Below are positions 30,050 to 40,039 of a stretch of DNA of 64,000 bases, in pieces. Below the pieces are notes generated by a model that saw nothing but the letters and a program-made list of their open reading frames with translations, ran no database searches and had not been told where the DNA came from. Location: assembly GCA_963575745.1 (NCBI GenBank), contig CAUYUJ010018482.1, positions 384,314 to 448,313 of the forward strand, given 5' to 3'. The position numbers were made by a program, and so were the translations under genes. The stretch's first letter is position 1. The number at the start of each line of letters is the position of its first letter. The DNA comes from Prorocentrum cordatum. Lineage: Eukaryota > Sar > Dinophyceae > Prorocentrales > Prorocentraceae.

Positions 30050-30173
30050 GGATGTTGCGGCATTGTCATCTTGCCACCCAGCTTGAAAGAGATTGTCGGG
30101 AGTTTCCATTGGATGTCCAATTGGTAGTCGCATCATTTCTAGAAACATCCAACATCGTACGGGCATTTGCAAT
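30050..30173 (+). CDS. Candidate internal exon, F-box-like
   Basis: A pyrimidine tract and TTTTTTGGCAG end at 30,049 and a consensus donor GTGAGT starts at 30,174. The enclosed 124 bases are open in one frame (2 + 40 codons + 2). The translation contains FPLDVQLVVASFLETSNIVR, which follows the F-box pattern (Leu-Pro start, hydrophobic positions, SFL). F-box domains bind Skp1 in ubiquitin-ligase complexes, but this fragment would be only the first half of one. The composition is lower in GC than the surroundings. No neighbouring exon could be identified, so it may be a relic. Confidence 0.35.
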
Positions 30174-30179
30174 GTGAGT

Positions 30180-30610
30180 TGCCGAGACGTGCCGAACGAC
30201 ATCTACTTTCCAGCTTTGCCAGCGGGGCTCAAGAGTTCGTACTGCAATATGAGCGGTTTTTATGATCACAGTCAGAGCATGCAGTCAACAAGGATATTCC
30301 TTGATTTATTTGCGCTTACGCTGAAGGGGTCCGCACAGAACTCGCCAAAGTGTCAGCAGGCGGCTATAGGTTGCCCCGGGGCTTGGGTTCCGAGCATGGT
30401 GAGGTCTAGTGGACATGTGTCAGATTTCTGTGTGCGGCCGGGGTCCCGAGATCCTAGTTTCGGCTTTCAGTGACATGTTCCCGCCGATTCCAGTGGGCGA
30501 GTGGGTGCCTCCCCACAAGTAGCTTACTGGATGCCCTCCGGGTGTTGGAGAAGGCTCCCTAGAAGCACCCAGGCCCTTCTACGGAGCCCGCCCTTCCCGA
30601 GAATCGTGGG
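30180..30610. other. Low-copy DNA downstream of the candidate exon
   Basis: GC is near balanced, with the same character as the sequence around the exon, so a following intron is plausible. I could not find a second exon continuing the F-box pattern. Confidence 0.35.
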
Positions 30611-30611
30611 C

Positions 30612-30783
30612 GAGACACATCGCCGTATCCGAGGCCTCGCGGGCTGGGCCCCTGGGCCGCGACCCCGCGGATACGGAGCGTTTTCTCGCGGATGCCCCGC
30701 GCGACATGTTTCCGTGCGACCCTGAATCCGTGGGCCCGCGTCCCAGGCTCCAGACCGCGAGGGCGCGGATACGGATGTGTTCG
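30612..30783. mobile_element. Palindromic element (ATCCGCG..CTCGCGG family), copy 2
   Basis: ACACATCGCCGTATCCGAGG and CCTCGCGGGCTGGG at the left face the inverse of CCCAGGCTCCAGACCGCGAG and GGCGCGGATACGGATGTGT at the right. About 26 of 33 bases match. A second CGCGGATACGGAGCG lies internally. Confidence 0.7.
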
Positions 30784-30875
30784 TCGCTCGTGCAAGGAGG
30801 CCCCTCGCAGGTGACTTTTCTCCCCCAATCCCCGAGCTTCGCCGGAAAAGTATGACCTCTCAGAAAAAGAGGGAA

Positions 30876-31030
30876 ACCCTGGGATACACCCCAAGGAGGC
30901 TAACTATTCGGACGCACCGCTATCGAGGATGAACGCCCCCCAATCGTATATCCCAGGGTTGGGGCTCAAATTTCTGCTTCATGCGAAAACCCCACGATGT
31001 CTGGGATAGGGGTCGACATATGCCCTTGCC
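30876..31030. repeat. Dispersed GGACGCACC..ATCGAGGATG repeat, copy 1
   Basis: TTCGGACGCACCGCTATCGA, GGATGAACGCCCCCC, ATCGTATATCCCAGGGTTGG, CCCCACGATG and GGGGTCGACATAT recur in order at 46,640-46,830. AACCCTGGGATA near the left and TATCCCAGGGTT inside form an inverted pair. Confidence 0.75.
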
Positions 31031-31034
31031 ACCC

Positions 31035-31310
31035 TCTGGGCACAACGACGAGCCACAAGCAGAATTGAGGGGATTTTTCTGGAGGGCCTCCCGGGGGAGA
31101 GCCCACCGTCCTCGACAGGAGCACTTTGTCGTTGTGGTTCTGGTCGATTTTTGGTCGTCCTGGACGCCCACATCGACCACGACCAGTACTGAGCTGGCTT
31201 CGGTGTGCTGAAGACTGCCGGCATGCGCAAGACAGCAAGACATCCCCGAGGGCGTGTCTTCGATGTGGTTGTGGTCGCTTGCTGTCTCCGCACCCCTCGC
31301 GCCACCCCGT
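31035..31310. other. Low-copy DNA
   Basis: GTCG/TGGTCG words near 31,130-31,190 suggest a degenerate relative of the adjoining trinucleotide tract. No gene supported. Confidence 0.4.
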
Positions 31311-31320
31311 CGCCGCCGCC

Positions 31321-31373
<53 letters not shown>

Positions 31374-31480
31374 TGTCGCCGTCGTCGTCATCGAGGTCGT
31401 TGTCGTCGTCGTCGTCGTGGCCGTGGTCGAGGTCGCCGGCGGCGCCGACGTCGACAATGGGCGGCGACGGCACGGCGACG
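31311..31480 (+). repeat. GTC/GCC trinucleotide microsatellite
   Basis: CGCCGCCGCTGCCGCC followed by a long TCG run to about 31,390, then degenerate GTCGTCATCG and GGTCGAGG words. Frames give Ser, Val, Arg or Asp runs. Confidence 0.9.
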
Positions 31481-31489
31481 GCGCGGCCC

Positions 31490-32105
31490 GGTGTCGACGT
31501 CGGCGTGCCCGCGCCGCCAGCCTCCCTTGCCGAGCAGGACCGTGCGGCGCGCCTCCGCGCCCTCAAACCAGGGCCCGAGCGGGCGGCGGGGCCCCCCAAT
31601 CCGCCACAAAAACGTGCACGGGTACCCTCCACTGGATTGCTCCTGGGCCTCAGGGGAGGGTGGCGGTGTATGAATCAACACCGGGCAGGGCCTGCGACTT
31701 GATACACCGTCCCCTCCCGGAAGATGCATGCAAGGCTCGTCGGAGGGTGTCTGTGCATGAGTTTTCGTGGCGTGCCCAAGTCCGGAGTATCGAAGACTAG
31801 CCGAGCGCTGCCGGGGCTGCAGGGCGCGGCGCGGCGCCGCCCCGCGGCGGCTGTGCGCAGGGCGGGGCGGGGCGGGGGGGGGAGAGCGCCTCGAGGGGCG
31901 AGCGTATCCACTGGGGTGCAACCCCTGGGGGGCTAGATGCGGAATCGGCGCTGGCAGATCCCGGGTCGAGAACTGGCCCCATCTGGCTCCCTCCCGCCCA
32001 CTCCGCTTCCGTCCTGCCCCATATGGGCTCCATCGCTTCCGGGCTGAGTGACATAGTCATAGTCCGATCCAGTGGCCCATGAATGCACCTCCCAGCAGCT
32101 GCATC
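31490..32105. other. GC-rich low-copy DNA
   Basis: A very GC-rich stretch (31,810-31,885) with GGCGGGGCGGGG-type words. Several long frames on both strands, none recognisable. Confidence 0.4.
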
Positions 32106-32107
32106 CC

Positions 32108-32240
32108 AGCATCCGTTTCCACGCCCTCGCGGTCCGGATTCCAGGGCCCCCGCGCGGGGCGTCCGCGTAAAAACGTCCCGTGTCCACGGGGTCGCGGCCC
32201 GGGGGCCCGGCCCGCGAGGCCGTGGATAATTCTGGGCATG
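32108..32240. mobile_element. Palindromic element (CACGCCCTCGCGG family), copy 3
   Basis: TTCCACGCCCTCGCGGTCCG at the left faces the inverse of GGCCCGCGAGGCCGTGGATA at the right. The interior CCCCGCGCGGGGC is palindromic. Same family as 23,061 and 30,612. Confidence 0.7.
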
Positions 32241-32266
32241 TCTGCCGCCACGAGAGCGGCCAGGCT

Positions 32267-32393
32267 GGCATAGCTCGGACGTGTGCATTTTTTCTCGGCG
32301 AGAACCATTGAGGACGATCCTGGACCATCGAGCAAAACAAAAACACGCACGAAACCGAAAAAATGCACGGGAAATGGACGTCCGAGCGATGGC
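32267..32393. mobile_element. 127-bp short form of the array-bearing element
   Basis: Ends GGCATAGCTCGGACGTGTGC and GACGTCCGAGCGATGGC, with GCATTTTTTCTCGG and CCGAAAAAATGC as further inverted pairs. Its left 60 bases match the left module of 15,287-16,410 (GCGAG..CCAT.GAGGA.GATCCT). It contains no tandem array. Confidence 0.8.
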
Positions 32394-32770
32394 GAGGGTA
32401 TGGGCTTGTCTTTAGGCCCTTGCGTTTCTGTCGTTTTTGATCGTGCGGTTCCAGAGGGGTGTGTGGGAGCTCACCGCTTGACAACAATGGCGGCAGGATC
32501 CCCTGCGCCACCCAGATGGGGGGCGTTCTCCTTGCTGGTGACACAAGGCGCCCAGGCACGGTACATGCAAGCTGTAGATAATCGAAGATGGTTGTACACG
32601 CAGGCAGTGTACATGCATTTTGAGAGCACGATGACGGCAAGCAGCATGCATGCTAAAGGACAGATATGTGTAAGCTACAGACATTATCAGCCCACAGCCT
32701 GTGTAAGTGTTCTTTAAGACATCACTATTTAAGACGGGGCTTACGCCATTCCACCGGTCCTCAGAGGAAA
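32394..32770. other. Low-copy DNA
   Basis: A plus-strand open stretch (about 32,541-32,717) contains two donor-like sites, GTAAGC at 32,671 and GTAAGT at 32,703. No recognisable domain supports calling an exon. Confidence 0.35.
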
Positions 32771-32784
32771 AGCGAAGCCCATGG

Positions 32785-33020
32785 GTGAGCTCTTTGAGGG
32801 GCACCTTTTGGGCCTCTTTGGGGCCGCTTCTCGGGCCTTCCTGGGCGCCTGCTGGCAGTCTCGGGGGCCCTCGTTGGGTGGAGGGCTCGACCTGTCAGCT
32901 CGAGCTGCCCCTCGTGGGCCCCTCTTGGAGCCCTGTTGGGGCCCTCGCGGGCCATCCTGGGCGACTCTGAGGCCGTGGGCCTCTTGAGCAGTCTTGGACG
33001 CTGCTGAGACCGAAGGGGCG
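32785..33020 (+). repeat. G-rich GGGGCCTCTTGG satellite block
   Basis: CTTTTGGGCCTCTTTGGGGC, CCTCTTGGAGCCCTGTTGG and related words. It ends in CGAAGGGGCGAACACGGTAA, an eroded form of the spacer seen in other blocks, just before the MITE at 33,050. Confidence 0.8.
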
Positions 33021-33049
33021 AACACGGTAAAACGAATGCTCCCCTAGAT

Positions 33050-33237
33050 TTATGTCGGGCGTGTCCCCCATACAGAGGGATTTTCGACGAAAAATAAAAA
33101 AATCCCCCAAACATATTTCAAAAAGGTCAAAAGATATTAACAAAAATAGTCCCCAGACTATTTTAGGACCATCTTTTGAGTATTTATGGTTTTTTTTTCG
33201 TCGAAAATCCCCTTGTATGGGGACACGCCCGCCTTAA
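33050..33237. mobile_element. MITE, 188 bp (TTARGTCGGGC family), copy 2
   Basis: The left end TTATGTCGGGCGTGTCCCCC faces GGGGACACGCCCGCCTTAA on the right. The inverted arms continue inward through GATTTTCGACGAAAAA and TTTTTCGTCGAAAATC, about 45 bases in all. Flanking octamers CCCTAGAT (33,042-33,049) and CCCTAAAC (33,238-33,245) match at 6 of 8. It sits inside a G-rich satellite block, splitting it. Confidence 0.85.
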
Positions 33238-33249
33238 CCCTAAACCAAA

Positions 33250-33480
33250 GGATTGTGGCGATGTGTGCCTCTTGGGGCTTTTTTGGGGAATCCTTTTGGA
33301 GCCTTCTCGTGGGCGTCTCGGAGGCTACGCGGGCAGTCTTGAGGCCATCTTGGTTGGTTTTGAGCTCTCCTCGGCGTGTAGGAGTCCGGCTTGAGCCAGC
33401 CGAGAGTCTACTGAGTGTAGAGTTGGAAGCCCCGGAGGCCCCTGGGGTGCGCTTGGGAGCCCGGGGAGCCCCACCCCCCT
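33250..33480 (+). repeat. G-rich GGGGCCTCTTGG satellite block (continuation)
   Basis: CCTCTTGGGGCTTTTTTGGG, GCAGTCTTGAGGCCATCTTG and similar words. It continues the block interrupted by the MITE. Confidence 0.75.
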
Positions 33481-33612
33481 TGCACGCGATTTTGGACCTT
33501 GGTTGAGGGAGAAAGGTCTCCCTCCCCAGGGACGATCTCCCCACGTCTCCCCTCAGAGCCTGCTGAGGGTCTGAGGTGGCCCAACATGTGTCCCAGCGAT
33601 GCGCACCCTGAG

Positions 33613-33780
33613 ATCCTTAAGCTCAGCGATCTGGCCCCTGAGCGTCTCCATGGCGACTGGAGAGGCGAGGATTGCTGAACTGAGAGTTTTCTGGTGCCCT
33701 GGCATACCAAAGTCCACCAGTTTACTCATCCTCGCCTCTCCAGTCGCCATGGAGACGCTCAGGGGCTGAGCTGAAGGATC
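33613..33780. mobile_element. Foldback with perfect 38-bp arms
   Basis: 33,635-33,672 and 33,728-33,765 are exact inverted copies (left arm begins CCCCTGAGCGTCTCCATGGC). Outer segments GATCCTTAAGCTCAG and CTGAGCTGAAGGATC pair too, after an 8-base interruption on the left (CGATCTGG). The loop is 55 bases. Perfect arms imply recent origin or gene conversion. Confidence 0.9.
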
Positions 33781-33789
33781 TCACGGGGC

Positions 33790-34460
33790 GTAGGCGAGCA
33801 GGAACGGGGGACGAGGTTCGAGGTTTTGAGGCGTTTTTTTTGTTCGTTGTTTTGTTGTCTCACCTTCTTCGATCTCTGGGGGCCGTTTTCGGGCCCAGGT
33901 TCTGTGGACCGATTTTGAGAGGATTTGGACTTGTCCTTCCCTCCTGACCGACTTTCTGGGGTTCCAACCAGTAGTTCAGACTCCACGGTCGCCTCCAAAC
34001 TGGTGGGATCTTCTACGAGGACGTGTTCCACAACGCATGCGTTGCATGATCCATTCTGGCAACTACTCCCGCACCGACTCATGAGCACTTAGATCGGGCG
34101 GGGCTCGGAATGGGATGCATCGCTCCAGAGCGTTCTGGAAAACTCTCGTAGCGTTCCCAAACGCTCTGGATCGGTGGCGGCGCCCGACGCATCCTCCAGA
34201 ACCGCTTGATATCAGAGGTCCCTGATTTATCCCGATCCGATTTTTTTTCCCTTTCCTCGCATCGTTTTGTTTGATATGTTTCTTTTTCCCACTCGGGCAT
34301 ATAGCTTCCGGTCTCCAACACTCGAGTTCTCCCATTCGCGCGTTCGCTTGCTCGTTCCTCCCTCCTCCTCTTCCATCGCCGCTGCGCGTCCTCCTCCGCA
34401 ACGCTACAACCACAAAGTTGCCAAGCGCCCAAACGGCGCATAGGCAGCAAAAGTATCTTA
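33790..34460. other. Low-copy DNA
   Basis: GTTTTTTTTGTTCGTTGTTT near 33,835 and pyrimidine-rich tracts (34,340-34,395). No recognisable gene. Confidence 0.4.
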
Positions 34461-35640
34461 TTAACTACGCTCAAAATAAAGCAGCGCGAATGGGGGGAGG
34501 CGAGGAAGATATTATGGAAGATGGAGCCACAACGCAGCAATAGCCAGACCGCGTATGAGAAACACACGCGCAGTCCATTGCAACATTGCAATTTGAGGCG
34601 TCCGCGTGTGCGCTTGCGATGCCATTGCCTTGGTTTGCTCGCTTCAGGCCCACGCGCGAGGTCACGCAATCCAGGACCTTCATGTGTGCGATCTTTTCTA
34701 GAAACTCGACGCTCAGTGTCAGTGGGCGCGCGCCCGCACGTGCCGTCACTTCCACACTTGACAGATCTGACGTGCAGGCATGAGGCATTTTTGAGATCTG
34801 TCGCAAGCAAGCCGCTTGAACAACTGTCCAGTCTGTTACGGCTTGCTTTTGGAAGCCATCCGTCGCAACGTTCATTTCCCTCCGTCCCGGCCCCTGGGGT
34901 TCGAACGCCAATCCAGAAAACGACTTAGGTCAGGACGTCCGTGTTTTAGATTTCGTTTTCAGCGTGATTTACACCTAGTTGTCTGCATGTGAAGCGTGCA
35001 GATTTTGATGCGCCAGGCTACATTTATTGTCCTCTTGGGATGTGAGAACTATGGCAGGTCGAGTTTGGCCATCATGGTTTCTAGTGGCAGTGGATGGGCA
35101 GGAACACGACGCACGCGCTTAGTTTCCCCGAAGCCCATTTTGCGTATTTCGCATAATCTTACCTCCTATAATCCGGCCGCCGGTGAGGGCTGATTTTCGA
35201 GACCTTGCTATCAAGGGCGCCCTCGAGGGCGCGAAGTTGTTTGTGCTTCGCGCTTCGCGCTTCGGCTCCGATTCCTCCGCATCCTCTTTGTTCTCCCCCG
35301 GGGGGCGGCGCGAGAGCGCGAAGTTAGGTGCCCTAGCTGTTGTCGTTGCGCACCTGCGAAGCCTCTCCGCCCCGCCCCCCCCCACTGACGAGGCCGTCAC
35401 CTCGCCCAGCCTCGAGCGTTCCCGTCGTGACGCTGCCGAGCGGCTCCTGCCTCCGTCATCTCTGCTGCAGCGCCAGCACGATCGCGGAGGGGAGGCGCGG
35501 CCTCCATAATGATGGCGCTGTGCAGGCCCCCCACCGCTGGCGCGTGCGTGTTTTCATCTCGTCGTGCCTCGCAGGAAGTTGAGGAAGGGGAGGAAGAGGA
35601 GGGATGGGGGGGTGGGCGGTTGAGGAGGAGGAGCTGTAAG
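34461..35640. other. Low-copy DNA with uncertain minus-strand open stretch
   Basis: The minus strand is open from 34,911 to 34,471 with mixed amino-acid composition. An overlapping minus frame (34,810-34,079) and plus frames are also open, and I recognise no domain. Short inverted GC words (GGGCGCGAAG/CTTCGCGC) lie at 35,215-35,275. Confidence 0.35.
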
Positions 35641-35646
35641 AGAAGA

Positions 35647-35819
35647 GCAGTCGACCCGCATAGTAAGGATGAGCGATTTTCCATGGTTGCCCTTACATCC
35701 TTCCCCTTCGGCCCTCTCTTCGCCGCTTCGCTGGCCACGCCCCGCTCGCAAAGTGTCGACATGGCCTTCCATGGCCCTTGCACCCTTGTCGTGCGTCCTG
35801 ATGAAACGGGTTGACTGTA
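35647..35819. mobile_element. MITE, 173 bp (TACAGYCAACCCG family), copy 2
   Basis: GCAGTCGACCCGCATAGTAA at the left faces an inverted TACAGTCAACCCGTTTCATC at the right. The interior order GTTGCCCTTACATCCTT, TTCGGCCC, GGCCTT/CATGGCCCTTGCA matches copy 1 at 24,967. Length is within 2 bp of copy 1. Confidence 0.75.
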
Positions 35820-36580
35820 GAATGGAGGGAGCGAGAAGAGTGGAATGAGCGGGAGAGGCAGGAGGAGAGAAGGCGGAGCAAGGGTAACGGCAAGAGTATT
35901 TGCACAGCGCCTTCCTATAGTTCGCGGTCCTGGCCAGGACGCCGAATTATTCAATCAGGTGAGCTAGCTCTGTCCATCTCTCATCGCAAGACCGGCGCTC
36001 ACCCTGGAGGGATCAACAGTCCTCCGTCTTTGGCCCACGATTCTTCACTGATTCTCTCCTCGTGCTCGTCTCACGTCATCCCCTTTGCTCCCTTTTACCC
36101 CCTCCCCTCTCCCCCCTCCCCTGCGGCCCTTCCTTCTCATCGGCATGTCAACGGTATTGCGGAGTGCCACCGTTTTTTTATCCAAGCCGCCCCAGTTGCT
36201 CGGCCAAAGCTTCGGCGACTCCCCTTGCCGAGTCCAACGCACACAAGGGCGACGTGCAAGCATTATCCCCGGAAGATCCCTAGATATGTCTTTTCCCGAG
36301 AGGGGGAGAGAGGTATAGCGATTTTACGTTTGCCAGTCAGCAGGCCAACGTGTGGAAGTGTAAGCGGAATTACCGACCCGTAAACACGCGTTGTCTTTGC
36401 GCGGTGTGTGTGTGTGTGTGTGTGTGTGTTTGCAAGCATTGTGGTGCAATGCTATGATTTGGAACGTGGCGCTGGAAACATGCAATCTGGGTGTTCAATA
36501 TGGAGAAGTCATATGCGAAGTCTGAGCTCGGCAAAATCTGGATAACATGAAGACCCTGAAAAGGATTACATCCGACAGGA
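35820..36580. other. Low-copy DNA with GT run
   Basis: Purine-rich at first, pyrimidine-rich near 36,060-36,130, and a GT dinucleotide run at about 36,402-36,429. No gene supported. Confidence 0.45.
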
Positions 36581-36584
36581 CGCA

Positions 36585-37445
36585 ATGCTGGAGCTGGATA
36601 CGGATCTGGGGCTGAAGCTGGGATCTGTGCTAGAGGTGGGGCTGGAGGTGTGGCTGGGGCTTGAACTGGGCTTGAGCTGGGCTGGGACCGGAGCTGGAGC
36701 TGGGGCTGGGTCTAGACCTGTGCCTGGACCTGGTGCTGGAATTGGGGCTAGAGCGAAGCTTGAGCCAGAGCTGGAGCTGGAGCCGCGGCTCTGGCTGGCG
36801 CTGGATTCGAACTGGACCTGCAGCTGGGAAGAGTTGTGGCTGGAGCTGGGGCTTAAGCGTAGGCTGGTGCCAAAGCTGGAGTTGGAGCTGGGAAGAAAGG
36901 GGGCTGGAGCTGCAGTTAGTCCTGAGGCTGGAGCAGGAACGAAGGTGGAGCTGGGACTGGATCTGGGGCTGGGTGCAGTACAGTTGGACCGAGGCTGGAT
37001 GACCTCGAACTAGGCTGGGAATGGAAATAGGCTGGAGCTGGAGCTGGGGTGGATCTAGACCTGGGACTGGAGTTGGGGTAGAATTTGAGCTGGGGCTGGA
37101 GTTGGGTCTGGGGCTGGAGCGGAACTGGACCTGGACCTGTGGTTAGGGCTAGGGCTGGAGTTGCTCTAGCTGGAGCTTGGCTGGATCTGAACCTGGGTTA
37201 GTCAGGATTTGAACCTGGAGCTGGGGCTGGGTCTGGGACTAGAGCTGGGGCTGGTGTCATAGCTGGGATGGAAGAAGCCTGGTGCTGGTGGAGTGAAGCT
37301 GGATGACCTGGAGCTGGGCTGGATAAGCAACTGGGCTGGAGCTGAAGCTTAATTGGACCTGGTCTCGCTGAGGTAGACTGGAGCTGGGTCTGGAGCTGGG
37401 ACGAGGCTGGGGCTGGCGCTAGGGCTGGCGCTAGGGCTGGAGCTT
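36585..37445 (+). repeat. GAGCTG/GGGCTG hexamer array 1
   Basis: About 860 bases of GGAGCTGGGGCTGGAGCTGG-type hexamers with GATCT and GACCT variants. Translations are Leu/Glu/Gly- or Trp/Ser-rich in every open frame. Confidence 0.95.
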
Positions 37446-37965
37446 CTTACGCAGGACGAGAGATTTTCCTCTTTAGGCGCCAGCGGCGATACGCTGTTGG
37501 CGAGGTGTTTTCGGTGCCGCCGGACACACGGCGGCTGGACAAGTTCCTCGCAGCAGCTAGGGGGCGAGGAGACATTGATTCATGTTGGGTGCGACCCGTG
37601 TGCGGTGAGGTTTGTTTGAATCCGTGACACAACGCGCAACCTGTCCGTGACAGTTGGTACCACCCCTTTTACCCCGCATGATCTTAACAGGGCGGGCCTG
37701 GGTGCCGCGGATCCGAATTCTCTCGGTCCCCCTCTGTCATTTAGTCGTATAGATGTAGCCCGGGGTCTAAAACGAATGCGCGTAACAAAGACAGGAAGGA
37801 CAGCAGGCCCACACCATTTGCAATCGGATCCGCGCGCAGAAGCCAGATCCACGGCAACACAAATCCACGCCAAATTCGGATCCGCACCAGCTGGGTTGGA
37901 TCCGCGCCGGGGCCAGCGCTGAAACCATCATGTCCGGGCCCAAGACGAACAATCTCTTCGTCCTG
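37446..37965. other. Low-copy island between the hexamer arrays
   Basis: GGATCCGCGC/GGATCCGCAC words occur several times (37,825-37,905). No gene recognised. Confidence 0.45.
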
Positions 37966-37967
37966 GG

Positions 37968-38455
37968 GTTGTGTGGCTGGGCTGGAGCTGGAAGTGGGCA
38001 GGAGCTGGGCTGGAGCTGGAGCTGGATCTCGGGCTGGGTCTAGAGCTAGGCTGGAGTTGGAGCTGGGCTGTAGCTGGAACCGACCCTTGGCTGGAACGGG
38101 GCTCGTGCGCTGCAGTGAGGGCTGGATTGGAACTGGTTGTGGACTGGCTTTCGGGCTGGGCAGGAGCTGGGTCAATGCCGGAGCTGGGACTGAACTTGAG
38201 GGCCGGAGCTGGGGTGCGCGCGGAGTGGAGCTAACGCCAGGCTGGATCTGGACGTGCAGCTGGTGCAGGGCTGGAGGTGGCGCTGGGGCTCGGGCCTGAA
38301 CCAACGCTGGGTCGGAGCTCGGGCCCGATGTGGCGTAGAGCTGGAGCTGAACCATTGGGTGGGGCTGGAGCTGGGGCGGGGCTGGGGCCGAAGCTGGAGC
38401 CATGGCTGGAACTCGAGCTGGAGGCTGGAGCCGAAACTGGAGCTGAAGAAAGTTC
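37968..38455 (+). repeat. GAGCTG/GGGCTG hexamer array 2
   Basis: The same hexamer family as 36.6-37.4 kb, on the same strand. The two arrays are probably one array split by an insertion or by decay of the middle. Confidence 0.95.
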
Positions 38456-39375
38456 CGAGAGCACGAGGCTTTTGACAGTTGTCTCGTCTGACGTGCCAAA
38501 CCAGTCCCGTGGGTTGAGTTTTGGTTGCGCGGCGAGCGCGAAACGCTAGACACTTCGCGCTGGACATTCAGATGCAGTCCTGGATGGAATTCTGGCAGGG
38601 CGAATGGTTACACCTGGATCATCATAATCAGTCCCGATAATGGAATTTCGTGGCAATATTCAAGAAGCGCCGGCTAGCTGTACGGATTGGTGCTTTTTCG
38701 AACGCCTCCCCAGAGTTCGGCCTCACAGGCCAGCCAGGTGGTCCCAGCCGTAAGTAGACAGCAGGGCCTTTCTTGGACAATCCTAGTTATAGGAAAGCAG
38801 GTTCGACTGCGCGGGCATCGGTGCGCAAGCTGCCCGCATAAGGTCGCGCGTAAGCGCTTCTCTTCCACGTATTCCGCCGCTCTGGAGGCTGTGTACGCCA
38901 CAACGCGAGGCCGCCATTGTATCTCGCGGAAGACCTCTTCAGCATTGCCGCTCGCATGTTTTCATTCTGGTAGCCGAATAATGAATGACTCGATCGCAAG
39001 GGGAATGAAATCAGTTCGCAAAGTCTCCAAAGCTGTTGGGACAAACCTCTGGGTAGATACCTCGCGGACGGTCGTCGAGGCCGTTCCTTGCCCATCGCAT
39101 TTTTCAGTTTTTGGATATCTTGCCTCTTGAAGATCTGCGTCCTTCCATCCCTCTTTGACGTGGGCGCTGGCCAAACCACCGGCCGATTTGCATGACACTC
39201 CAATTCTGCTGTCGGCATTCTGGGGGGACGCGCCGATTCTGGCCAGATTCTGGACCCCAGAGTGGCCCGATGTTCCTGTGTTCCCGCCTCTTGCCTCTAC
39301 GGACAACGCCGACGTCAAGAGTTTGTCCTTGCGCGCATGTGTTTGGAATGACCACCACCACCAGCTCAACGTTTT
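38456..39375. other. Low-copy DNA
   Basis: A fragment of the 28.8-kb MITE (GGCCTCACAGGCCAGCCAGG, GGTCCCAGCC) lies at 38,718-38,750. Plus and minus frames of about 145 codons overlap at 38,687-39,218, neither recognisable. Confidence 0.4.
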
Positions 39376-39377
39376 AT

Positions 39378-39524
39378 TTAGGGGGCCTGATGTGAACCCT
39401 ACCCCTACCCCCCGCGATTTCCGAGGGCGAGGGTGGGGTTCATTTCGTTCGGGAACGAAGTGAACCCCACCCTCGCCCTCAGAACTCGCGGGGGGTAGGG
39501 GTAGGGTTCACGCGTGGCCCCCTA
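39378..39524. mobile_element. Foldback, about 145 bp
   Basis: TAGGGGGCC then GTGAACCCTACCCCTACCCC, CGAGGGCGAGGGTGGGGTTC and TTCGTTC at the left are mirrored by ACGAAGTGAACCCCACCCTC, GGGTAGGGGTAGGGTTCAC and GGCCCCCTA at the right. The loop is 4 bases (GGGA). Only a few positions fail to pair. The TA at both tips could be a TA target duplication, as Tc1/mariner-type elements make. Confidence 0.9.
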
Positions 39525-39529
39525 TTATT

Positions 39530-40030
39530 GGGGCCAGCAGTTATTCTCGCTCAGCTCCAGCATGAACAGATCAGAGCAGGTCAAGCATCGGGCGAAGAGT
39601 GCGGGCGCTCGATATAACGCTCCAGCAGACAACCTTCACGGGTCGGGACATTTTCTGGCGGCTTACTCTAAGCCAGCGATGGTAATGCGTCAAAGTATGA
39701 CACATGTTGCAGGTCAATTCACCTCTGGCAGCTTGCAGACTCTGGCAGTCAGTTCCCCTGGCAGTCAGCAGCGCGCCTGCAGCTCGATACACGTTTGCAG
39801 ACCCTGGCAGTTTTGCAGCTCTACCCCCTCGTCGGCTACCTCCTGGTCCCGTTCTGAGTTGCGGTGGTAGGCCTGCTTTTGCTAAGTAATTTAGGCCCTC
39901 GCGCGGCCCGCTCGGACCTTGACACGCCGTCGGCGCGCTCGCCTGCGGCTGGCAACAGAAAAAAGCGTATCCCCATCAGCCCATCCAGGAACGATGCCTA
40001 GGGGAGCTGCCCTTATTGGGGGTGCGTGGC
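39530..40030. other. Low-copy DNA with CTGGCAGTC words
   Basis: CTCTGGCAG, CTGGCAGTCAG and GACCCTGGCAG recur near 39,723-39,820. No gene supported. Confidence 0.45.
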
Positions 40031-40039
40031 ATCATTCGG

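Noticed and set aside
32541-32717. Plus-strand open stretch with GTAAGC and GTAAGT donors
   Set aside because: Two competing donors, no convincing acceptor and no recognisable protein.
33231-33247. AACCCTAAACC, telomere-like
   Set aside because: A single unit only, and part of it is the target duplication of the MITE.
34471-34911. Minus-strand 146-codon frame of mixed composition
   Set aside because: No recognisable domain; other frames overlap on both strands. Transcript evidence would be needed.
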